A DNA stretch of 28,724 nucleotides from Aalborgiella sp040079635 (GTDB lineage Bacteria > Pseudomonadota > Gammaproteobacteria > Burkholderiales > Burkholderiaceae_C): positions 1-28,724 of the forward strand of contig JBEBJY010000035.1 of the NCBI GenBank assembly GCA_040079635.1, read 5' to 3'. The notes under the pieces are model-generated. The model was not told where the DNA came from. It was given only the letters and a program-made list of their open reading frames with translations, and searched no databases. Each line of letters starts with the position of its first letter. Positions within the stretch are counted from its first letter, which is position 1. Shown one piece after another: positions 16,802-23,111 of this stretch. The position numbers and the translations under genes were made by a program.

Positions 16802-17782
16802 TTAATACAAAGCAAGCGCTTGCAAACACAGCTGTTGATGCGCTTCGCCGCTGCTTGGTGCAATTTCAGTTGCTGGCAACCGCAGTCCGTAAACCAAGCC
16901 CAGCACCTCAGCCTGCACCACCCAAGCGCACAGCCGTGAGAGCGAAGCTTCCGCATCTGTACAGCCTGTACGTGAAAAATCCAGCCACAGCTCTTGCGCA
17001 GCAGCATGTTGCGTATCGCGGCTGATCAAATTTACTGAAGGGCTGGGGTCATCCGCATCCATGCTCGCCCAGGTTTTTGCAACCTTTTTCCAAACGATGT
17101 GCTTCATTGGGTCGCCACGGCGGTAGGCGCGTATGCCGTCAAATTCACCAGTCGCTTTTGATTGCACTTGTTTGGCGTCGCCAGACAGCGGCTCGCCAGC
17201 GGGCAAAGCGGGCGCGTTGGGTTCAATGGCTGGGTAAACCCACACGTGCATGGCAGGGCGAATAACCGTCCATACCCGAAACGTCCCCATCGGGAAGCGT
17301 GTTTCAGCCGTCAATGTGGGTAATCTGTGTTTGCCGCGCGGCATAGGTTCGCCAGCGATTTGAACCGTTGTGCTGCCTTGCGCAGGCACATCTGCCCAAT
17401 TCCAATGCGACAGATTCAAAACACTCATGCCGATGCCGTGCCTGAGATTTTTCTGTGTACTGCTTAGAATCATCTCAAAATTAACGGTATCTGGCGTAAA
17501 ATATGCCTTAGGTGCTATGATATTAATAGCAATTCCGCGCAGATTAGCGTGCCCAATATGCATGCCAACCAACACGCTGCCGCCAATCAAAAACGTCAGC
17601 AAATAGCCCAAATTCAGCTGGTAGTTGATGCTGGCAACCAATAGCACAAGTAAAGTCACCACCATCATCCAACCCGCTTTGGTGGGCAAGATGTAGACAT
17701 TGCGCTGGTTCAGCAGCATGCTGTCGGTCAACGGCAGTCTGGCTTCAAACCATTGTTGAAAGCGCTTGCGAAAGAAGCCCAT
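16802..17782 (-). CDS. DUF58 domain protein of the MoxR cluster
   Basis: This 326-residue membrane-anchored protein has two hydrophobic helices near residues 35-75 and a DUF58 region (about 190-310). The hallmark reads EFDGIRAYRRGDPMKHIVWK near residue 214, matching the family motif of an Asp-Gly-x-Arg start followed by Tyr-x-x-Gly-Asp and a Trp-Lys end. DUF58 proteins resemble von Willebrand A domains and are thought to work with a MoxR ATPase as a chaperone-like pair. The gene lies between moxR and tgpA, 20 bp from moxR and 9 bp from tgpA. Residues 82-97 may derive from a degenerate repeat copy. The molecular target is unknown. Confidence 0.88.
   Translation of the reverse strand: MGFFRKRFQQWFEARLPLTDSMLLNQRNVYILPTKAGWMMVVTLLVLLVASINYQLNLGYLLTFLIGGSVLVGMHIGHANLRGIAINIIAPKAYFTPDTVNFEMILSSTQKNLRHGIGMSVLNLSHWNWADVPAQGSTTVQIAGEPMPRGKHRLPTLTAETRFPMGTFRVWTVIRPAMHVWVYPAIEPNAPALPAGEPLSGDAKQVQSKATGEFDGIRAYRRGDPMKHIVWKKVAKTWASMDADDPSPSVNLISRDTQHAAAQELWLDFSRTGCTDAEASLSRLCAWVVQAEVLGLVYGLRLPATEIAPSSGEAHQQLCLQALALY
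17491..17535 (-). repeat. Possible degenerate repeat copy inside the DUF58 gene
   Basis: On the minus strand, GCTATTAATATCATAGCACC followed by TAAGGCATATTTTACGCCAG lines up with the repeat arm and core, with many mismatches. The frame (AINIIAPKAYFTP) matches the frame used in mltB and hemX. The peptide also fits a normal DUF58 family position, so the resemblance may be chance. Confidence 0.3.
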
Positions 17783-17802
17783 ATTTGATGCCGACAGCCT
17801 GT

Positions 17803-18732
17803 TTACGACAAAGCAACAGCGTCTAACATCGCCCGAACTTGTGCACTGGCGTTGCGCCCCGCGCTACTGATGGGGTGCAAACGGTGCGCCACGGTTTGCA
17901 CCATCACGGCGCGTATATCGTCAGGAGCGACATAGTCCCGCCCACTCAACAACGCTTGCGCTTTGGCCGCCCGCAGCAAAGCAATGCCCGCCCGTGGGCT
18001 TAAACCTTGCAAAAACCAACTGCCAGAGCGGGTTGCGGCGATCAGGTCTTGCAGGTAATTTATGAGGGGTTCAGACGCATGAATTTGCAAGACTTGCTGT
18101 TGCAGTTGCACCAACTCGGCAGCGGTCAGTAACGCAGGTAGTGCATCCACCACAGTGCGTGTATCACCATTCGTCAAAAGACTTTTCTCAGCCGCGCGGT
18201 CAGGGTAGCCGATTGAAATACGCATCAAAAACCGGTCTAGCTGCGACTCAGGCAGTGCATACGTTCCCAACTGGTCATGCGGATTTTGCGTAGCGATAAC
18301 GAAAAAAGGCGAGGGCAGGGCGCGGGTTTCACCTTCAACAGTGACTTGCTTTTCTTCCATCGCTTCCAGTAGGGCACTTTGCGTTTTCGGGCTGGCACGG
18401 TTGATTTCATCAGCCAAGAGCACTTGCGCAAACATGGGCCCGGGGTGGAAAACAAACGATTGGCTGGCGCGCTCGTAAATCGAGACGCCGCTTAAATCGC
18501 TGGGCATCAAGTCGCTGGTGAACTGCACACGAGAGAATTGCAGCCCAAATGTACGGGCCAGCGCATGCGCTAGTGTTGTTTTGCCGACGCCAGGAACGTC
18601 TTCAATCAGCAAATGCCCACCCGCCAGCAGGCAGGCGACGCAATCCTGCACTTGTTCTGTTTTACCCACGATGACGCTGTTGAGCTGCGACAGCAAAGCC
18701 TCCAGCTTGCTTTGAATATTGACTTGGGTCAT
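17803..18732 (-). CDS. MoxR-family AAA+ ATPase
   Basis: This 309-residue cytoplasmic AAA+ ATPase belongs to the MoxR group and is likely a chaperone or activator for the DUF58 and TgpA proteins encoded next to it. Walker A is DVPGVGKTTLAHALA at residues 45-59, and Walker B with its extension is LLADEINRASPKTQSALLEA at 105-124. MEEKQVTVEG, sensor 1 in VIATQNPHDQLGTY, the LDRFLMRI arginine-finger region and the C-terminal lid sequence GLSPRAGIALLRAAKAQALL are all typical. It is the first gene of the minus-strand run moxR, DUF58, tgpA, mltB, and is divergent from the deacetylase-family gene, with 125 bp between them. Confidence 0.93.
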   Translation of the reverse strand: MTQVNIQSKLEALLSQLNSVIVGKTEQVQDCVACLLAGGHLLIEDVPGVGKTTLAHALARTFGLQFSRVQFTSDLMPSDLSGVSIYERASQSFVFHPGPMFAQVLLADEINRASPKTQSALLEAMEEKQVTVEGETRALPSPFFVIATQNPHDQLGTYALPESQLDRFLMRISIGYPDRAAEKSLLTNGDTRTVVDALPALLTAAELVQLQQQVLQIHASEPLINYLQDLIAATRSGSWFLQGLSPRAGIALLRAAKAQALLSGRDYVAPDDIRAVMVQTVAHRLHPISSAGRNASAQVRAMLDAVALS

Positions 18733-18857
18733 GGTTTGATGATTTATCGCGTTAAAGGATGTAGACTGAGATTTCTCTTAAGATATTTTTGCACTATTAT
18801 GGATAGCAAAAGCGGCGTATTTCCACGCAAATCCCTAAACATAGCATTTATTCCATC

Positions 18858-19814
18858 ATGACGAGTCGCACCGGTTATTTCACCCACCCCGATTGCCGTA
18901 AACACGAAATGGGTCGTGGCCACCCTGAGTGCCCTGAACGCTTGGACGCCATCAACGACCATTTGCTTTACGTTGGCCTGTTGGATCATTTGGTGCAGCC
19001 TGAAGTGCCTTTGGTACCCATCAGCGTCGTTGAGCTCGCCCACAGCAAGCGACACGTCGCCGCGTTGCGCGGGATGAACGATGCTTTGCTGGAAGATATC
19101 GACGCTGGCGGCCCCAAATACGCGCAAATCGACCCGGACACCGCTATGAATCCCTTCACTCTGTTGGCCGCCCTGCGCGCTACGGGCGCTGCCGTGGCCG
19201 CGACAGACGCTGTCATGGCCGGCGAGCTGGCCAATGCCTTTTGCGCCATTCGTCCGCCTGGTCACCATGCTGAGCATGACCGTTCCATGGGCTTTTGCCT
19301 GATCAACAGCGTGGCCACAGCCGCCAAATACGCGCTGGAGCGACACGGGCTAGAGCGCGTCGCCATTGTTGATTTTGATGTGCACCACGGCAACGGTACG
19401 GAAGACATCGTCAGTGGCGATGACCGTATTTTGATGGTCAGCATCTTCCAGCACCCGTTTTACCCGCATTCTGGCGCGGACAGCACCGCCAGTAACATCG
19501 TCAACCTGCCTGTAGCAGCTTATACCAAAGGCGCTGCAGTCCGAGAGATGATTGAGCACAGCTGGATTCCGCACTTAGAAGACTTCAAACCGCAAATGAT
19601 TTTCATCAGCGCTGGCTTTGACGCCCATAAAGACGACGATTTAGGGCAGCTCGGCTTGGTTGAGTCAGATTATGCTTGGATCACCAGCCGCATCAAAGAC
19701 ATCGCCAAACGCCACGCGCAAGGTCGCATCGTCTCGTGTTTAGAAGGCGGTTATAACTTAAATGCTTTGGCGCGCAGCGTGGAAGCGCATGTGCGGGTGT
19801 TGGCTGATCTGTAA
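18858..19814 (+). CDS. Histone deacetylase superfamily amidohydrolase
   Basis: This 318-residue zinc hydrolase of the arginase/deacetylase fold would remove acyl groups from acetylated amines, possibly acetylpolyamines or acetyl-lysine. The motifs are HPECPERLDAI near residue 22, IRPPGHHAEHDRSMGFC with the catalytic His pair 136-137, VDFDVHHGNGTEDI with zinc ligands Asp174 and His176, SAGFDAHKDD with zinc ligand Asp255, and the transition-state tyrosine Tyr299 in LEGGYN. All catalytic residues are present. The start lacks a clear Shine-Dalgarno. The MscS-like gene follows after 15 bp, probably in one transcript. Annotators often use acetoin-utilization or HDAC-like names; the substrate cannot be read from sequence. 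Confidence 0.92.
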   Translation: MTSRTGYFTHPDCRKHEMGRGHPECPERLDAINDHLLYVGLLDHLVQPEVPLVPISVVELAHSKRHVAALRGMNDALLEDIDAGGPKYAQIDPDTAMNPFTLLAALRATGAAVAATDAVMAGELANAFCAIRPPGHHAEHDRSMGFCLINSVATAAKYALERHGLERVAIVDFDVHHGNGTEDIVSGDDRILMVSIFQHPFYPHSGADSTASNIVNLPVAAYTKGAAVREMIEHSWIPHLEDFKPQMIFISAGFDAHKDDDLGQLGLVESDYAWITSRIKDIAKRHAQGRIVSCLEGGYNLNALARSVEAHVRVLADL

Positions 19815-19829
19815 AAGTATAAGTAACAC

Positions 19830-21146
19830 ATGGCTATATTTACAGCTCTCGCACCTGTCACCTCACTCAATTTATCCCCTGCCATGCCAACACAAGACAT
19901 TGGCCAATGGTTTGCTCAGTTAGCCACACCAACATCACTGATTGAGTTGGCTGTGTTGGCTCTGTGTGCTGCCTTGGCGTGGGGTTTCTTGTGGCTCATG
20001 CGGCGCAGCTTGGCCCAGGTGGACAGCAAATCCATTTTGTTTGGCAAGCGCTTGGTGGACGGCGTGCTGTTTCCCCTTTTGTTGCTGTGTTTTGCCTATA
20101 TTGCACGTGCTGTTTTGTTACGCACCATGGAAGTGCATGTGCTGCATATCGCTATTCCTGTGCTGCTCGCCTTGGTCATGATACGCATGGGTGTCAAGGT
20201 GCTGCAAGCTGCGTTCAAAGATTCGCCCTTGGTGCGATTTTTAGAGCGCACTATTTCTTGGGTGGTCTGGTTAGCGCTGGTGCTGTGGATCAGCGGTTTG
20301 CTGCCCTTGGTGCTGCAAGAAATGGATCAAATCAGCTGGAAGGTCGGCGGCAGCGCCATATCGCTGCGTGCCATGCTGGAAGGGGCGCTCACAGCCGGGG
20401 CGGTGCTGTTGCTGGCATTGTGGATCGCTTCGGCTGTGGAGTCCAAGCTTTTGCGCCACGCCAGCGGTGGTGAGCTGTCGCTGCGCAAAGCCGCCAGCAA
20501 TGCTGTGCGGGCGGTGTTGATTTTTGTGGGATTGTTGCTCTCGCTCAGCATGGTCGGTCTTGATCTAACCGCTCTGTCCGTTCTGGGTGGTGCTGTCGGT
20601 GTGGGTATTGGTCTGGGCTTACAAAAGCTCGCATCCAACTACGTCAGCGGCTTTGTCATCTTGACCGAGCGCAGCATGCGGATTGGTGATTTTGTCCGAC
20701 TAGATAATTTTGAAGGTCGCATCACCGACATCAAAACCCGCTACACCGTCATCCGCTCTGGCAGCGGCCGTGAATCCATCGTCCCCAACGAAATGATGGT
20801 GACTAACCGCGTTGAAAACCTGACGTTTAGCGACACGCTGATTTCGCAGCAAACGCTGCTGTCGGTGGGGTATGACAGTGACGTCGCCTTGGTCAGCCGC
20901 CTGCTGATAGAAGCCGCTCTGGCGCAAACCCGCGTCATGGCCGAACCTGCACCCGTAGCCGCTTTGACGGCTTTTGGCGCAAATGGTCTGGAATTCACCT
21001 TGAACTACTGGATCACCGACCCCGAAAACGGCCAGCTCAACATCCGTTCAGACGTCAACACCGCTATTTTGACGGCACTCCGCAGCCACAACATCGACAT
21101 CCCGTTCCCTCAGCAGGTGGTGCACGATGCGAAACCTCGGGTTTAG
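19830..21146 (+). CDS. MscS-family mechanosensitive ion channel
   Basis: This 438-residue inner-membrane channel is expected to open on membrane tension during hypo-osmotic shock. Several hydrophobic helices (about 35-240) precede the pore-lining TM3, seen as LSVLGGAVGVGIGLGLQKLA near residue 252. The beta domain follows, with FVILTERSMRIGDFV, a short FEGRITDIKTRYTVIRS stretch, and SIVPNEMMVTNRVENLT near residue 322. The C-terminal alpha/beta domain ends at IPFPQQVVHD, as in the family. It is longer than E. coli MscS because of extra N-terminal helices. It follows the deacetylase-family gene by 15 bp, and a downstream ATG at 19884 is an alternative start. Confidence 0.9.
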   Translation: MAIFTALAPVTSLNLSPAMPTQDIGQWFAQLATPTSLIELAVLALCAALAWGFLWLMRRSLAQVDSKSILFGKRLVDGVLFPLLLLCFAYIARAVLLRTMEVHVLHIAIPVLLALVMIRMGVKVLQAAFKDSPLVRFLERTISWVVWLALVLWISGLLPLVLQEMDQISWKVGGSAISLRAMLEGALTAGAVLLLALWIASAVESKLLRHASGGELSLRKAASNAVRAVLIFVGLLLSLSMVGLDLTALSVLGGAVGVGIGLGLQKLASNYVSGFVILTERSMRIGDFVRLDNFEGRITDIKTRYTVIRSGSGRESIVPNEMMVTNRVENLTFSDTLISQQTLLSVGYDSDVALVSRLLIEAALAQTRVMAEPAPVAALTAFGANGLEFTLNYWITDPENGQLNIRSDVNTAILTALRSHNIDIPFPQQVVHDAKPRV

Positions 21147-21177
21147 AACGAGCTTAGTTTTGGTTTCAAAGGGACGT

Positions 21178-21210
21178 AAAAAAACCGCTGCATCTTACGA
21201 TGAGCGGTTT
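21178..21210 (-). terminator. Intrinsic terminator for rpsT
   Basis: AAACCGCT (21182-21189) pairs with AGCGGTTT (21203-21210). The stem extends inward through CATC/GATG with one bulged G and a TTAC loop. On the minus strand it ends in seven Ts (the A-run at 21178-21184). The plus-strand side has no good T-run, so it serves rpsT rather than the MscS-like gene. It lies about 110 bp past the rpsT stop. Confidence 0.8.
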
Positions 21211-21267
21211 AGTTGCTTAATCTTTCGATTGAGGCTTGCTAGCTGACAGCGCACCCAACAAAACGGC

Positions 21268-21326
21268 GAATTACAAACTATTTAACAAATTTGCAATTCG
21301 GGCGATTTGCTTAATTGTTATTAAGC
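21268..21326 (-). other. Two inverted repeats in the rpsT 3' region
   Basis: GCTTAAT (21309-21315) and ATTAAGC (21320-21326) form a perfect seven-base stem that includes the rpsT stop codon. Further on, GAATTACAAA (21268-21277) and TTTGCAATTC (21290-21299) form a ten-base stem with one mismatch. Both precede the terminator, so the rpsT transcript should end in a structured tail of about 140 bases. The function is unknown. Confidence 0.45.
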
Positions 21327-21623
21327 AGCGGCCAAGACCAGAGTCTTGACTTTGGTAGACAAACGGCTCTTATCGCGCGCTGCCTTGTTTTTGTGGAAGA
21401 TGCCTTTGTCAGCCACGGTGTCAACCACAGCTTGCATCTTCGCAAAAGCTTCAGTCGCTTTTGCTTTGTCGCCAGCGATAACGGCTTTTTCGACGTTTTT
21501 CACAGCGGTACGGTATTTAGAGCGCAAAGAAGTGTTTGCAGCATTGATTTTGACGTCTTGGCGTACGCGCTTACGGCCAGAGGCTAGACGAGGGTTTTTC
21601 TTTTTTGGTTTGGCTGATGCCAT
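21321..21623 (-). CDS. rpsT: 30S ribosomal protein S20
   Basis: S20 is a primary 16S rRNA-binding protein of the small subunit. The 100-residue protein is very basic and almost all helical. It has the standard MASAKPKKKNPRLASGRKRV start, LRSKYRTAVKNVEKAV near residue 33, and the ending FHKNKAARDKSRLSTKV, near residues 75-92. It is slightly longer than E. coli S20. AAGGAA sits eight bases before the ATG, and a well-formed promoter is about 50-75 bp upstream. It is transcribed alone, away from the toxin-antitoxin pair. Confidence 0.97.
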   Translation of the reverse strand: MASAKPKKKNPRLASGRKRVRQDVKINAANTSLRSKYRTAVKNVEKAVIAGDKAKATEAFAKMQAVVDTVADKGIFHKNKAARDKSRLSTKVKTLVLAAA

Positions 21624-21670
21624 GATTTATGTTCCTTAAATGTATGTGGATGATGTCAGCTAGGCCTATG

Positions 21671-21699
21671 ATTCTAGCATTTTTCGGGATGAACTTCAA
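21671..21699 (-). promoter_or_regulatory. Sigma-70 promoter of rpsT
   Basis: On the minus strand, TTGAAG (21694-21699) and TAGAAT (21671-21676) are separated by 17 bases. Transcription would begin near 21664, giving a leader of about 40 bases that contains the AAGGAA ribosome binding site. Confidence 0.65.
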
Positions 21700-21729
21700 A
21701 TGGCGCTACCAAGCCATGATGCAGTCAAG

Positions 21730-21764
21730 CTGACAAGTCAGAGGCTATTTGATATACTTGTATA
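21730..21764 (+). promoter_or_regulatory. Promoter and likely operator of the toxin-antitoxin pair
   Basis: CTGACA (21730-21735) and TATACT (21753-21758) are spaced by 17 bases, a good sigma-70 promoter. The -10 box lies within a perfect inverted repeat, TATAC-TT-GTATA (21753-21764). An operator there would let the ribbon-helix-helix antitoxin repress its own operon, as is usual for this class. Confidence 0.6.
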
Positions 21765-21794
21765 GCAAATATGCAAATGCAGGAGTAAAAAATC

Positions 21795-22019
21795 ATGCTA
21801 GCTTTGAGATTACCCATTGAAATTGAAACACGGTTAGACGCTTTGGCGAAATCCACAGGCCGAACCAAGACGTTTTATGCCCGCGAAGCGATTCTTGAGT
21901 ATTTGGACGACTTGGAAGACGCCTACCTTGCCCAAAGCCGTTTGGCCGACATTCGCGCAGGTCGTAGTTCGACCATAAGCTTAGACGAGGTGGAGCGCCG
22001 ACTTGGCTTGGCAAATTAA
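21795..22019 (+). CDS. RelB-type ribbon-helix-helix antitoxin
   Basis: This 74-residue protein has an N-terminal ribbon-helix-helix DNA-binding region (LRLPIEIETRLDALAKSTG, then KTFYAREAILEYL, residues 4-37). The acidic C-terminal tail (DDLEDAYLAQSRLADIRAG, then SLDEVERRLGL) would wrap and neutralise the toxin. AGGAG at 21781-21785 precedes the ATG. The toxin start lies within its last codons, so the two are translationally coupled, with antitoxin made first. The RelB/DinJ-like assignment rests on this arrangement and the tail sequence; a CopG or ParD label is also possible. It acts in the cytoplasm and probably represses its own promoter. Confidence 0.85.
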   Translation: MLALRLPIEIETRLDALAKSTGRTKTFYAREAILEYLDDLEDAYLAQSRLADIRAGRSSTISLDEVERRLGLAN

Positions 22020-22272
22020 CTTTGAAACAGCTGCTGAGAAAGACTTAGCAAAGCTAGATCATTCAGCAGCAAGGCGAATCGTCACTTTTTTGCGCGAACG
22101 CTTAGCGGCTTTAGATGACCCGCGCAGCATAGGCGAAGCTTTGAGAGGCCCAAAATTAGGCGACTTATGGAAGTACCGAGTGGGCGATTACCGCGTGATC
22201 GCCAGCATTAAAGACAGTGAAGTCACTGTCATTGTGGTTAGAGTTGGAAATCGCAAAGAAGTTTATCGTTAA
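22003..22272 (+). CDS. RelE/ParE-family toxin
   Basis: This 89-residue protein is encoded directly after, and overlapping, the antitoxin. The start is TTG at 22003, giving MAWQINFETAAEKDLAKLD, the usual N-terminus of the family. GGTGGAG at 21989-21995 provides the ribosome binding site, and no ATG is available nearby. The middle region FLRERLAAL and the C-terminal strand region LWKYRVGDYRVIASI, then VVRVGNRKEVY, match the RelE fold with its basic residues. RelE members cut mRNA on the ribosome and ParE members poison gyrase. The C-terminal KYRVGDYR and NRKEVY resemble the RelE side more, but the sequence alone does not settle the activity. Confidence 0.87.
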   Translation: MAWQINFETAAEKDLAKLDHSAARRIVTFLRERLAALDDPRSIGEALRGPKLGDLWKYRVGDYRVIASIKDSEVTVIVVRVGNRKEVYR

Positions 22273-22278
22273 GACTCG

Positions 22279-22337
22279 TTTTTGCTATATTTTAAATAGC
22301 AGATTTGGCAATAAATACGCAGGCTAGAAGCGTATTT
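22279..22337 (+). repeat. Dispersed palindromic repeat, copy 6 (intergenic)
   Basis: The forward arm TTTGCTATATTTTAAATAGC is followed by a core at 22308-22327 (GCAATAAATACGCAGGCTAG, one mismatch) and AAGCGTATTTTTA. It lies between the toxin stop and the convergent ygjV-like gene, and is a direct repeat of copy 7, 670 bp away. Confidence 0.9.
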
Positions 22338-22357
22338 TTAACTTAAAAATAAAAAAT

Positions 22358-22873
22358 TCATTCTCTTTTATTCTGTGCCGCAATAAATAGCATTCTAGAG
22401 CTGATCGCAAAAGCTAGCGCGTTTGAAATAATGCCTGGAACTGAGCCAATCACCAAATTATGAGCAAACCAAGCAAAAATAGCCAAAATTAGCAGCGAAC
22501 GCTGATGAACTTCATTCAATTGAAAGTTGGCAATACAAACAATTGCTAAAGCCAGCGAAGAGAATATTGACTGCACACCTTGCCATGTTGCGTAACAAAC
22601 AACTGGAGTTAATAAAAGAGACGCTAAATAAATGAGTTTGAATTTAGGATTTTTGCCTAACGGAATAGCCAGCACGGCTTGAAAACCTGCAACCCCCATG
22701 ATGGCCGCTCCCGTATAAGCGCCAAGCAAAGCAAAGTGCGCAAACATGAAGCAGCATGCGATGACTTGGCCTGCAAGTAAATATGTTCGTTTGCGCATCA
22801 TTGGCCAGCAAAAATTGGCTAGTACGCCTGCGAAGCCGAAGATCGAGGCGGGATTGGTTAAGTCAATATTCAT
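22358..22873 (-). CDS. YgjV-like inner-membrane protein
   Basis: This 171-residue protein is hydrophobic throughout, with about five or six membrane segments and very few charged residues. The pattern FGFAGVLANFCWPMMRKRTY near the N-terminus, then a helix-rich FALLGAYTGAAIMGVAGFQA, resembles the YgjV family (bacterial inner-membrane protein, often annotated Imp-YgjV). Its function is unknown. Base composition is clearly more AT-rich than in the neighbours rpsT and murJ, with many AAA, AAT and ATT codons. Direct repeat copies lie on both sides, at 22279 and 22951. It looks like an accessory insertion between conserved genes. The family assignment is moderate. Confidence 0.7.
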   Translation of the reverse strand: MNIDLTNPASIFGFAGVLANFCWPMMRKRTYLLAGQVIACCFMFAHFALLGAYTGAAIMGVAGFQAVLAIPLGKNPKFKLIYLASLLLTPVVCYATWQGVQSIFSSLALAIVCIANFQLNEVHQRSLLILAIFAWFAHNLVIGSVPGIISNALAFAISSRMLFIAAQNKRE

Positions 22874-22950
22874 GGGTGAAGCTGTTTATGGTGCGCTGCA
22901 CAAATAATAGCCAATATATAGTATTATATATTTCAGTATTAGGCTTTAAT

Positions 22951-23008
22951 TTTACTATATTTTTAATAGCAGCTTAGGCAATAAATACGCCGGCTAGAGG
23001 CATATTTA
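22951..23008 (+). repeat. Dispersed palindromic repeat, copy 7 (upstream of murJ; best copy)
   Basis: ACTATATTTTTAATAGCAGC is followed by a perfect core at 22978-22997 and AGGCATATTT. It is the copy closest to the consensus and lies in the 238-bp region between the divergent ygjV-like gene and murJ. Confidence 0.92.
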
Positions 23009-23065
23009 AGGGGTAAAATATGCCAAATGACCGCTAAAACGCCGAAAACCAGCTAAATCTAGCTT

Positions 23066-23094
23066 TTGACGGCTGCAGTTGCGCTGAATTAAGT
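23066..23094 (+). promoter_or_regulatory. Possible murJ promoter
   Basis: TTGACG (23066-23071) and TTAAGT (23089-23094) are 17 bases apart, ending 17 bases before the murJ ATG. The -35 is good and the -10 weak. The leader would be very short. Confidence 0.35.
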
Positions 23095-23111
23095 CGCTAA
23101 ACTCAATCCCC

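Noticed and set aside
18788..18823. GCACTATTATGGATAGCA followed by GGCGTATTT upstream of the deacetylase-family gene as a repeat copy
   Set aside because: The arm is imperfect and the core fragment is in the wrong orientation relative to it; too weak to count.
18744..19346. A 200-codon open frame on the minus strand opposite the deacetylase-family gene
   Set aside because: It lies antisense to a clearly conserved enzyme and shows no recognisable domain; it is an artefact of codon bias.
21132..21144. AAACC-TCG-GGTTT hairpin at the end of the MscS-like gene as a terminator
   Set aside because: A five-base stem with a three-base loop and no T-run is too weak.
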